This document shows positions 17,568 through 25,344 of a stretch of 38,923 nucleotides of DNA, in pieces. The stretch comes from Acidobacteriota bacterium (GTDB taxonomy: Bacteria; Acidobacteriota; Vicinamibacteria; Marinacidobacterales; Marinacidobacteraceae). The notes below the pieces were generated by a model. The model was given only the letters and a program-made list of their open reading frames with translations. It did not search any database and was not told the origin of the DNA. The position numbers were made by a program, and so were the translations under genes. Within the stretch, counting starts at the first letter, position 1. Every line of letters begins with the position of its first letter. The stretch spans positions 1 to 38,923 of the forward strand of contig JAJEFG010000031.1 in the NCBI GenBank assembly GCA_022820545.1, read 5' to 3'.

Positions 17568-18737
17568 TCAGCCACCCTCGGGGAAAATGCAGCGCAGGTT
17601 CTCGATGTCAGTCCAGGTCACGTGGAAGGTCTGGGATCCGGTGACCCACGGACGGTCAAGCCCGCCGGGCGACATCTGGACACCGATCAATTCGTGTTGG
17701 TCGAAGTAATGCTTGAAACCCAGGAGGTGAAACAACTCGTGGACGATGGCTTCACCGTCGGGACTGTTTGCACCGGTCCATTCAGTCCAATGCGGGGGCC
17801 GGAAGAACCGCCGGTTATAGCTGGTCGTACCGCAGCAGGGGTGGGCTGACATCGGGCTTCCTGCACCGTCCCAGGCCTCGTTGTCATCGTTCAGATAGAT
17901 TGCCAGGATCTCGCCACGTTGCCGGGGTAGTGGGTCGTTCCGCCAATAACTGTCGAAATCCTGATCCCAACCCGGCGTCGTCCGAACCGGCACGTCAACG
18001 AGATCACCCCGGTCCACGATCCGGTAGCCCAACTGCGCCTCGATCTGGTCAGCGAGCCGCGCGATCGCATCGAGTTCGCTCTGCAAGTAGGCCTCGGAGA
18101 CATCCTCCGGGAAGTTGCGGACCATGTTCACCGTCAACGGTGCGCCGTCCCATTCGTTGACGATGGTTGGCGTGGCCCGCAGCGCGATGGACCGTTCCTG
18201 GCCACACACTCGCTCAGGGGGAGCCCCCAGCACCAGTTGGTTCCCTTCGTCAGCGATGGCGTGATCCGCGATGTCGAGGTCCGCTTCAATGCCGTCTGCG
18301 TTCAGGATCGCCCCGTCACCGGCATCCAGAGCGTTGGCGCGGATGCTGATCCCGTCCTCGTCCCGATCCTCCAGGGTGACCAGGTAGCGGAACACGACGA
18401 AGGCTCCGCGGCTCGCCTCCGCGTCCCACGCGGCAGCTCGGACATCCTCCCCGATCTCGAGCTTCAATCGCGGCGTTCCCGAGACCGTCACGGCTTCGCT
18501 GAAGGTGAGTTGAACCCCGATAGTCTCGCCGACCGCGTAGCCGCGGGGATCGAAAGGGGCCGTCGTGATCGCCAGACCGCGGACGGTCGGAGCTGGCGGA
18601 GGTGCTGTTGGAGGCGAGGCCGCCGGAGCCGGAGACGTTGTCGGCGTTGAGGAGGCATCGCCCCCGCACCCCACGCCGTGGCAGAGCAGCGAGATCAGCG
18701 CTCCCAGAACAACAAGACCCGTGCCTCGGTTGACCAT
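17568..18737 (-). CDS. Lipoprotein metzincin-like metalloprotease with SwmA-type beta domain
   Basis: About 389 residues. The N-terminus is a lipoprotein signal (LGALISLLCHGVGC) with a Pro/Ala/Thr-rich linker. Next comes a ~120-residue beta domain (YAVGETIGVQLTFSEAVTV, GTPRLKLEIG, then DRDEDGISIRANALDAGDG) of the type repeated in large bacterial surface proteins. The C-terminal domain carries HELFHLLGFKH, an exact HExxHxxGxxH zinc motif (from about residue 333), followed 22 residues later by a Met in GVQMSPGG that could be the metzincin Met-turn. I infer a surface-anchored zinc protease. ATG at 18737 is used; a TTG at 18749 is also in frame. No strong ribosome site is seen, and the ClC stop is 14 bp upstream, so coupling is likely. 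Confidence 0.82.
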   Translation of the reverse strand: MVNRGTGLVVLGALISLLCHGVGCGGDASSTPTTSPAPAASPPTAPPPAPTVRGLAITTAPFDPRGYAVGETIGVQLTFSEAVTVSGTPRLKLEIGEDVRAAAWDAEASRGAFVVFRYLVTLEDRDEDGISIRANALDAGDGAILNADGIEADLDIADHAIADEGNQLVLGAPPERVCGQERSIALRATPTIVNEWDGAPLTVNMVRNFPEDVSEAYLQSELDAIARLADQIEAQLGYRIVDRGDLVDVPVRTTPGWDQDFDSYWRNDPLPRQRGEILAIYLNDDNEAWDGAGSPMSAHPCCGTTSYNRRFFRPPHWTEWTGANSPDGEAIVHELFHLLGFKHYFDQHELIGVQMSPGGLDRPWVTGSQTFHVTWTDIENLRCIFPEGG

Positions 18738-18751
18738 TGCCGCGAACAAAT

Positions 18752-20497
18752 CTATCCCGGGATGCCCCGGGGCGGGCCGTCACCCGCCCCCGGCGCGATG
18801 CCGTAGGCCCGGAGCAGGTCCGAGACGGTGACCACGGCCTCGAGCTGATGGACGTCCACCCGGCTCACCACGGGCAGGGTGTCCAGGTGGATCCGGCCCA
18901 TCGTGGCGAGCACGTGGTCGATGGGCTGGTCGGCGTGCGCGTGCGGGAAGTTCCGGCCGCGCACCAGGTCGCCGAGCCGCTCCTGGTCCTGTCCCCAGGC
19001 ATGGAACCGCTCCAGCTCGGCGAGGGTGATCATCCCGGAGATCCGGTTGCCTTCCGCCACCGGCCAGGCCCGCTTGCCGCTCAGCGCCACCCGCTCGATG
19101 GCGTCCTCGACGGTCAGGCTCGGAGGGAGGAGTTCCCGTGGCGGACGCATGGCGGCGCGCACCACCGGATGCGGTTCGACCTCCTCGGTGGACGGCAACC
19201 GGATCCCGTCCTGCGCCGCGAGCGCCTCGTACACCGACACCCGCTGGAGCCGCCGGGAGACGAAGAACGAGGTCAGGTTGGCGATCATCATCGGCACGAT
19301 GACCGCGTAGCTCTGGGTGATCTCGAAGATCATGAAGACCGACGCCATCGGCACCCGGAGGATTCCGGCGAAGGCGGCGCCCATTCCGACCAGGGAGTAG
19401 GCCCCCGGACCGGAGGCGAAGTCGAACCAGAGGTTGGCGAGGCTGCCGACGACGCCTCCCAGCATGGCGCCGAGGAAGATGCTGGGGCCGAAGATCCCCC
19501 CCGCGTTCCCGGAGCCGTAGGCGAAGACCACCAGCGCCAGGTGGAGGGCCAGCAGGACCGCCATCGTTCCCATGGGCAGTTCGCCGGCGAGCGCCTGGCC
19601 CACCGGGCCGTAGCCGACCTCGAAGAACCCGGGCAGCAGCACCCAGGCGGCGGCTACCGCCACCCCGCCGAGGGCCGGCTGGAACCAGCGGCTCGAAACG
19701 GGGAGCCGCCGGAACGCGGCGCGCAGCCAGAGGAGCGCGCGAACGAAGCCCACCGACATCAGCCCGCCGAGCACGCCGAGCACGGCGTAGATGAGCAGTT
19801 CCCAGGGCGACGTGAGTTCGTAGGCGGGGACCGAGAACAGCGGCTCGTCGCCCAGCGACAGGCGGAGCACCAGCCAGCTCGCCACGGCGCTCAGAACGAC
19901 CGAGCCGAGCACCCGGGCGTGGAGGTTGCCGACGATCTCCTCGAGCGAGAAGAGGATCGCGGCGATCGGGGTGTTGAAGGCGGCCGCGATCGCCGCCGCG
20001 GTCCCGACGGGCACCAACTGCCGGCGCTGCTCGGTATCCAGATGCAGCGCCTCTCCCACCGCGGAGGCGATCCCGGCGCCGATCTGCGCGGACGGCCCCT
20101 CGCGTCCCAGCGGAATGCCGCTCCCCAGGGTGAGGACGCCGCAGAGGTACTTTCCGAAGGGGACCCGGAACGGAATCCGGCCGTCCTTCGCGACCAGCGC
20201 GGCTCTCGTCTGGGGAATCCCGCTGCCCCGCGCCCCCTCGAACCAGCGGTGCATCAGGAATCCGGCGGCCAGGGCCCCGAGGACGGGCGCGGCGAAGCGG
20301 AACGCACCGAGCGCCGGGCCGTGAACCACGATGTCGGCGAGCCACTCGGTCACGACGATGAAGGACACGATGACGCCGCCGACCAGCGCTCCGATCCCGA
20401 GGTTGAGCCCCGTGAAGAATCCCGGCCGGAGCAGGAAATCGCGCGACGACCAGACTTCCCGGAGCCGTGAGCGCACCGGCGTTCCCCTCCGGCTCAT
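18752..20497 (-). CDS. ClC-type chloride/proton antiporter with C-terminal CBS pair
   Basis: A 581-residue membrane protein. The ClC anion-path motifs are complete: GSGIPQ (about residue 91), GREGPSAQIGAG with the external gating Glu, and GSGNAGGIFGPSIFLGAMLGG. The EE of FSLEEIVGN gives an acidic residue at the internal proton position, so an exchanger rather than a channel is more likely. After the last helix (about 430) two CBS domains follow (about 445-570), which could sense adenine nucleotides. ATG at 20497 overlaps the TGA of the SSS symporter gene by four bases (ATGA), showing an operon with coupled translation. Confidence 0.95.
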   Translation of the reverse strand: MSRRGTPVRSRLREVWSSRDFLLRPGFFTGLNLGIGALVGGVIVSFIVVTEWLADIVVHGPALGAFRFAAPVLGALAAGFLMHRWFEGARGSGIPQTRAALVAKDGRIPFRVPFGKYLCGVLTLGSGIPLGREGPSAQIGAGIASAVGEALHLDTEQRRQLVPVGTAAAIAAAFNTPIAAILFSLEEIVGNLHARVLGSVVLSAVASWLVLRLSLGDEPLFSVPAYELTSPWELLIYAVLGVLGGLMSVGFVRALLWLRAAFRRLPVSSRWFQPALGGVAVAAAWVLLPGFFEVGYGPVGQALAGELPMGTMAVLLALHLALVVFAYGSGNAGGIFGPSIFLGAMLGGVVGSLANLWFDFASGPGAYSLVGMGAAFAGILRVPMASVFMIFEITQSYAVIVPMMIANLTSFFVSRRLQRVSVYEALAAQDGIRLPSTEEVEPHPVVRAAMRPPRELLPPSLTVEDAIERVALSGKRAWPVAEGNRISGMITLAELERFHAWGQDQERLGDLVRGRNFPHAHADQPIDHVLATMGRIHLDTLPVVSRVDVHQLEAVVTVSDLLRAYGIAPGAGDGPPRGIPG

Positions 20498-22209
20498 CGG
20501 GCGTCCCGGCGCCGAATCCCCGGCGAACTTCCGAGCGCGAGGCCGACACCCACGGTGACCGCCGTCCCGATCAGGTTGTAGTACAGGTAGGAAACACCCT
20601 CGATGCCGAGCGCCCGGGGGACCAGGTCCGCGGCCCAGACGGCGGCGACGCCGCAGAGCACGGCCGGGAAGGCGCGGCGGGCGCCCCGGTTCGGGAAGAC
20701 GGCGGCGAGGACGAACGCCCCCAGGATGGGGCCGTAGAAGAAGGACCCCACCCGGTTCACCGCTTCCACCGCGGACCCGAGCCTCCCCATGTACAGGGCG
20801 GCCCCGGTGGCGACCGTGCCCCAGAACAGGATCCCGATCCGTCCGGCAATCAGGTCATGCCGGTCGGACGTGGAGCCGCGGACGAAACGGTTCCGGAACC
20901 GGCGGTAGAAGTCCACCACGCTGGCGGTCGAGAGGGCCGACAGTTCGGACTCCACGGTGGACATCGCGGCCGCGAGCACCGCGATGAGGATCAGGCCGAC
21001 GACCCCGGGGGGGAGCTGGGTGAACACGAAGGTCGGGAACACGTGGTTCGTGTCGGTCCAGGGTTCGCCCTTGACCTCGGCCGCGGTGCGGACCGCATCC
21101 GCCCGAGTCTCCTGAAACGCCAGGTCCGCCGCCACGAAGCGTTCCTTCAGCGCCGCCTCGGAGGAACCTCCGCCGGCCTCCGCGTAGTCGAGGGCGGCCG
21201 TGCGGCGTTCGGCGAACGCGGTCTCGTAGCGGGCTTCCATGGCCGCCATCGCCTCGGGCTGGGCCGCGCGCGTCTCGGCGAGCGTCACCGGATCGAAGAG
21301 CACGGGCGGCCTTTCGAACTGGTAGAACACGAAGAGGAGCGCCCCGGTGAGCAGGATCACGAACTGCACCGGCAGCTTGGCGAAGGCGTTGAAGATGAGC
21401 GAGAGGCGGCTCTCGCGGAGCGAACGCCCGGTGAGATAGCGCTGCACCTGGCTCTGGTCGCAGCCGAAGTAGGAGAGCATCAGGAAGAGCCCGCCGAGGA
21501 GCCCCGTCCAGACGGTGTAGGTCTGGCGCGGGTCGGTGTCGAAGGACAGGGTCTCCAGGCGGCCGGTGGAGCCGGCGAGCCGGAGCGCCTCGCCGAGGCT
21601 CACCTCGTCGGGCAGCCCCCAGATGACGGAACCGAGGCAGAAGAGGATGCCGAGCAGGATGATCAGCATCTGCCACGTCTCGACCCACATCACCGCGCGC
21701 ATGCCCCCGAGCGCCGTGTAGATCGTGGCGAACCCGCCGATGAGGAGAATCGTGAGCGTCGCGTCCAGCGAGAAGACCACCGAGAGGACCACCGACGGCG
21801 CGTAGATCACCACCGCCCCGGAAAGCGCCCTCCCGAAGAGGAAGAGCAGACTCGTGAGCGACCGGGTGTGCGGGCCGCAGCGCAGCTCCAGGTACTCGTA
21901 GGCGGTGAAGACGCGCGCCCGGTAGAACAGCGGCACCAGGGTGACGCACAGGATCACCATCGCGATGGGCAGGCCGAAGTAGATCTGGATGAACCGCATC
22001 CCGTCCACGTAGGCCTGCCCGGTCGTGCCCACCAGTGTGATGGCGCTCGCCTGGGTGGCCATCACCGAGAGGCCCATGGCGTACCAGGGCATCGAGCGGC
22101 GCGCCAGGAAGTAGTCCTCGAGGCCCCGGTTCCCCCGCCCCGTCCAGTAGCCGACGGTGATGATCAGCCCGAAGTAGGCCGCGACGACGATCCAGTCGAG
22201 GAGCTGCAA
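20494..22209 (-). CDS. Sodium:solute symporter (SSS family)
   Basis: A 571-residue transporter of the SSS/SLC5 family with about 13 hydrophobic segments. Typical sequences are LDWIVVAAYFGLIITVGYW at the N-terminus, the ATQASAITLVGTTGQAY region, IYTALGGMRAVMWVETWQ and AAMSTVESELSALSTASVVD, the last matching the second Na-site helix. A hydrophilic, Glu/Ala-rich insertion of about 85 residues (around 305-390) sits between two helices. The start is a TTG at 22209 that gives the canonical short N-terminus. It overlaps the ClC gene downstream and is preceded by a 45-residue membrane protein gene only 9 bp away. The substrate is unknown. Confidence 0.93.
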   Translation of the reverse strand: MQLLDWIVVAAYFGLIITVGYWTGRGNRGLEDYFLARRSMPWYAMGLSVMATQASAITLVGTTGQAYVDGMRFIQIYFGLPIAMVILCVTLVPLFYRARVFTAYEYLELRCGPHTRSLTSLLFLFGRALSGAVVIYAPSVVLSVVFSLDATLTILLIGGFATIYTALGGMRAVMWVETWQMLIILLGILFCLGSVIWGLPDEVSLGEALRLAGSTGRLETLSFDTDPRQTYTVWTGLLGGLFLMLSYFGCDQSQVQRYLTGRSLRESRLSLIFNAFAKLPVQFVILLTGALLFVFYQFERPPVLFDPVTLAETRAAQPEAMAAMEARYETAFAERRTAALDYAEAGGGSSEAALKERFVAADLAFQETRADAVRTAAEVKGEPWTDTNHVFPTFVFTQLPPGVVGLILIAVLAAAMSTVESELSALSTASVVDFYRRFRNRFVRGSTSDRHDLIAGRIGILFWGTVATGAALYMGRLGSAVEAVNRVGSFFYGPILGAFVLAAVFPNRGARRAFPAVLCGVAAVWAADLVPRALGIEGVSYLYYNLIGTAVTVGVGLALGSSPGIRRRDAR

Positions 22210-22218
22210 GGAGGACCC

Positions 22219-22356
22219 CTAGGGGGCGAAGATCCGCGAGAACACGAAGAGAAGGAGGTAAACGGAGAGCGCGGTCAGGAGCACCGCCGCATAGAGCCGC
22301 TGCCAGGAGCGGAAGAACCCCCGCGGAGAGGGAGGCTGGTCGGCGGGGTGTTCCAT
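22219..22356 (-). CDS. Small single-TM protein encoded ahead of the SSS symporter
   Basis: A 45-residue protein: a short Pro-rich cytoplasmic-looking start (MEHPADQPPSPRG), a basic/aromatic segment (FFRSWQRLYAA) and one transmembrane helix (VLLTALSVYLLLFVFSRIF). Its TAG lies 9 bp before the SSS start, so it is almost certainly cotranscribed. Small one-helix partners are known for some SSS symporters, and I infer an accessory or stabilising subunit. I do not recognise a named family. ATG at 22356 has no strong ribosome site. A much longer in-frame reading extends upstream antisense to the PIG-L gene and is rejected. Confidence 0.65.
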   Translation of the reverse strand: MEHPADQPPSPRGFFRSWQRLYAAVLLTALSVYLLLFVFSRIFAP

Positions 22357-22458
22357 GGGGCACCCGGCTACACTCACGAGCCGGGCCGGGCCTTCCCGGC
22401 CCGGGCGCGGAGATTCTAGGAGGACTGGCTCCTTCCTCCGTCCAAGGAGAGCGCGGCA

Positions 22459-25257
22459 ATGACAACTCCACGACCGGCGCGGCGGTTCGCGCTTCGACGT
22501 CTGACGTTTCTGGCGGCGGCCCTGGCGGTGGGGACAGTGGCGGTTTCGCCGCCTGCCGCGGCGATGCCGGCCGGAGGCCGGCGCTCCGAGGCCCAACTCC
22601 GGCCCCTCGCCGAGGACCGGGGCGCCACCGGACTCGGGCTCGCGCTTCGCAAGATCGGGAGCGGAGTCTCGGTGCTCACGATCACGGCGCACCCGGACGA
22701 CGAGAACAACGCCCTGCACGCCCTCCTCAGCCGCGGCCTGGGCGCCCGGGTTTCGCTGCTGACGCTGACGCGCGGCGGCGGCGGGCAGAACGAGATCGGA
22801 CCCGAGCTCTTCGACGGGCTGCGCGTCCTGCGGACCGAAGAGCTTCGCACCTCCCACCGGCTCGACGCGGTCGAGCAGTACTTCGGCATGGTCTCCGACT
22901 TCGGCTACTCGTTCAGCGTCGAGGAGACCCTCGAGAAGTGGGACCGGGAGAAGACGCTCGGCGAGGTCGTTCGCATGATCCGGACGCTGCGGCCGGACGT
23001 GGTGCTCACCCTGCCTCCTTCGGGAACCGGCGGCGGCCAGCACCATCAGGCGACGGGCCGGCTCGCGCACGAGGCCTTCGACGCCGCGGGAGATCCGGAC
23101 CGCTTCCCGGAACACGCGGCCCTGGGGTTGCTGCCCTGGCGGCCGGTCCGTCTGCTGGTCGGCGGTGTGGGAGGCGGCCCCGCTTCGGGTGATGCCGCGA
23201 CCGTACGGCTGGACACGGCGGTCTGGGACCCGCTCCTCGGCCGGACGTATGCCGACCTGGGAGCGGAGGCGCGCGCGGCGCACCGGTGCCAGGGGATGGG
23301 CCAGGTGCGCGGCGGGCCGAGCGGGTTCCCGTCGGTGCTGGTCGAAACGCGCGGCGCCGAGGACGGCTCCGCGCTCGGTGCGGAGGGAACAGACGGTCTC
23401 TTCGCCGGGATTCCGACCGGACTCGAGCGGCTGGAAGCGTTCGTCGCGGGGACTCCGAGAGCGACCATGGTGACGCGGAGGCAACTCGAATCCTTCCGTG
23501 AACGGGTCGCCGACGCCGCCAAGGCGTTCTCGGCGGTTTCGCCGAGCGACTCGCTTCCCGGTCTGCGACGGGCGCTGATCGCGGCGAAACTTCTACGGCG
23601 GGACAGGCTTCCGGAAGGGCTCACCGCGGAGAGCCGAACGGAGATCGAGCACCGGATGGCGCTTCGGGAGACTCAGATCCAGGAAGCGATCGCGCTCGCC
23701 CACGGACTCGTGGTGGACGCGGTGGCGGACACCGGAACGGCCGTTCCGGGCGGCCGGCTCCGCATGCAGGTTTCCGTTCTCGGCGGACCGGCCGAACCTG
23801 CGACCGTGACCGGTATCGGCATCGAGGTCCCGGAGGGCTGGGGCGTCGATGCGTCGCCCGCCGCACCGGCCGGCTCTTCCCGTCCCGGGCCGCGGCGCCG
23901 GCCGCTCCCCCCGCCGGTGGGTCCCGCCGACTTTCCGCTCGAAACTCATCCGAGCCGGCCGTTGCGGGCGGAGTTCGGCGTCTCGGTCGCCGCCGATGCG
24001 GCCCTGAGCCGGCAGCCCTGGCTGGACGATCCCGGCGCGGACCGGTTCGACCCCCTGTCTGGCGAGTTGTTCGGTCTTCCGGCCCGGCCACCCCAGGTCA
24101 CGGCGCGCGTCTCCTTCGAGTCCGCCGGCGTACCCGTCGAGATCTCGAGGCCGGTCGAGTACCGCTACGAGGGGCCCTGGGTGGGGACGGAAAAACAGAA
24201 GGAGGTCTCGGTCCTGCCGCTCGCCTCGGTCGCCGTTTCACCGGAGATCGTGGTCTTTCCCCGGGGGCAGAACCCCCGCCGGCTCAGCGTCTCGGTCGTG
24301 TACCGCGGCGACGGAGCGGCGGAGTTCCTCGCCGCGCTTCAGGCGCCCACCGGGTGGACCGTCGCCCCGGAGAGCATTCCGGTCGCCTTCTCCGGCCCCG
24401 GTGAGACCCGGGTCGAGTTCGAAGTGAGCGCCCCGGCCGGGGCGGCCGACGGCGGCTACCGGCTCGCCGCTTCGGCGCGGCCGGCGGACGGGGGCGACCC
24501 CTTCACCGAGACCGTCCAGGAGATCGCCTACCACCACATCGAGACGCGCTACCTGTTCCGCCCGGCGGAGGCCGCGGCGCGCGTGCTGGACGCGACGGTG
24601 GCTCCGGTCCACGTCGGCTACGTCGAGGGGGTCGGGGACGAAGTCGCCGAGGCCATCGCGCAGCTCGGAGTGCCCCTGACCTTCCTGGACGAAGCGGCGC
24701 TCGCCGAGGGGGATCTCTCGGTGTTCGACACCATCGTCCTCGGGGTGCGCGCCTATCTGGCCCGCCCCGACCTCAGGACGCACAACCAGCGCCTTCTCGA
24801 CTACGTGGCCGGGGGAGGGACGCTCCTCGTCCAGTACAACAAGTTCGAGTTCAACGCCGGCCCCTGGGGGCCGTATCCGATTTCGGTCGGACGGGGCCGG
24901 ATCACCGACGAAGACGCCCCGATGCGGGTCCTGATTCCGGATCATCCGGCCTTCACCGGGCCGAACCGGATCGGCGACTCCGACTGGGCCGGCTGGGTGC
25001 AGGAGCGCGGGCTCTATTTCCTCGCCCCGGGCGGGGACCCCGCCTACCGGGACCTCCTCGCCTCCGAGGACCCCTTCGAATACAACGCCGGGGAGAAGCG
25101 CGGCATCCTGGTGGAGGCCCGCCACGGCGAGGGCCGCTGGCTCTACCTCGGCCTCGGGCTCTGGCGGCAGCTTCCGGCCGGCACCCCGGGGGCCTATCGG
25201 CTGCTCGCGAACCTCCTGAGCCTCGGGTACCAGCCGGCGGAAACCGACCAGCAATAA
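22459..25257 (+). CDS. Secreted PIG-L-family deacetylase with beta-sandwich and GATase/ThuA-like C-terminus
   Basis: A 932-residue exported protein. The signal peptide is residues 1-35 (hydrophobic TFLAAALAVGTVAV, cleavage near AAA-MP). The PIG-L/LmbE zinc deacetylase domain spans about 65-310, with HPDDE, RTEELR and GGGQHHQATGRL. The middle (about 340-690) is beta-rich with NEW3-like pieces (RLSVSVVYRGDGAAEF, EFEVSAPAGAADGGYRL). The end (about 700-932) looks like a class-I glutamine-amidotransferase/ThuA-type fold (YDVF-like FDTIVLGVRAYL, YVAGGGTLLVQYNKFEFN). AAGGAG lies about 10 nt before the ATG. Residues ~29-45 are encoded by a genomic palindromic repeat (22543-22592) lying in frame across the signal-peptide junction. 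It probably acts on acetylated sugars in the periplasm; the substrate is unknown. Confidence 0.92.
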   Translation: MTTPRPARRFALRRLTFLAAALAVGTVAVSPPAAAMPAGGRRSEAQLRPLAEDRGATGLGLALRKIGSGVSVLTITAHPDDENNALHALLSRGLGARVSLLTLTRGGGGQNEIGPELFDGLRVLRTEELRTSHRLDAVEQYFGMVSDFGYSFSVEETLEKWDREKTLGEVVRMIRTLRPDVVLTLPPSGTGGGQHHQATGRLAHEAFDAAGDPDRFPEHAALGLLPWRPVRLLVGGVGGGPASGDAATVRLDTAVWDPLLGRTYADLGAEARAAHRCQGMGQVRGGPSGFPSVLVETRGAEDGSALGAEGTDGLFAGIPTGLERLEAFVAGTPRATMVTRRQLESFRERVADAAKAFSAVSPSDSLPGLRRALIAAKLLRRDRLPEGLTAESRTEIEHRMALRETQIQEAIALAHGLVVDAVADTGTAVPGGRLRMQVSVLGGPAEPATVTGIGIEVPEGWGVDASPAAPAGSSRPGPRRRPLPPPVGPADFPLETHPSRPLRAEFGVSVAADAALSRQPWLDDPGADRFDPLSGELFGLPARPPQVTARVSFESAGVPVEISRPVEYRYEGPWVGTEKQKEVSVLPLASVAVSPEIVVFPRGQNPRRLSVSVVYRGDGAAEFLAALQAPTGWTVAPESIPVAFSGPGETRVEFEVSAPAGAADGGYRLAASARPADGGDPFTETVQEIAYHHIETRYLFRPAEAAARVLDATVAPVHVGYVEGVGDEVAEAIAQLGVPLTFLDEAALAEGDLSVFDTIVLGVRAYLARPDLRTHNQRLLDYVAGGGTLLVQYNKFEFNAGPWGPYPISVGRGRITDEDAPMRVLIPDHPAFTGPNRIGDSDWAGWVQERGLYFLAPGGDPAYRDLLASEDPFEYNAGEKRGILVEARHGEGRWLYLGLGLWRQLPAGTPGAYRLLANLLSLGYQPAETDQQ
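22543..22592 (+). repeat. Bipartite palindromic repeat inside PIG-L gene, copy 6
   Basis: gtttcgccgcctgccgcggc, then gatgccggccggaggccggc and gctccgaggc. It closely matches intergenic copy 3 (2171-2220) and the right end of the composite element (7045-7092). It is in frame within the PIG-L coding sequence, encoding about VSPPAAAMPAGGRRSEA at the signal-peptide/mature boundary. Confidence 0.8.
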
Positions 25258-25276
25258 CGGCGGGCCGGGCGCTCGG

Positions 25277-25320
25277 GGCCGAAACTCAGGTTCGTTTCGC
25301 TCGATTCCTGAATTCCGGCC
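25277..25320. terminator. Possible bidirectional terminator hairpin
   Basis: The arms ggccgaaactcagg and cctgaattccggcc pair at 12 of 14 positions around a 16-base loop, in the 87-bp gap between the convergent PIG-L and ATPase genes. No U-tract follows on either strand, so intrinsic termination is only suggested by position. Confidence 0.35.
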
Positions 25321-25344
25321 GTCCCCGCCGGCCGAGCGTCGGGC

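Noticed and set aside
20467..22419. A 650-codon plus-strand frame antisense to the SSS symporter
   Set aside because: Acidic/His/Arg-rich translation without domains, antisense to a gene with full SSS motifs.
22357..23484. Upstream extension of the 45-residue membrane protein on the minus strand
   Set aside because: It lies antisense to the start of the PIG-L gene and looks like a shadow translation. Only the last 45 codons show a plausible membrane protein.
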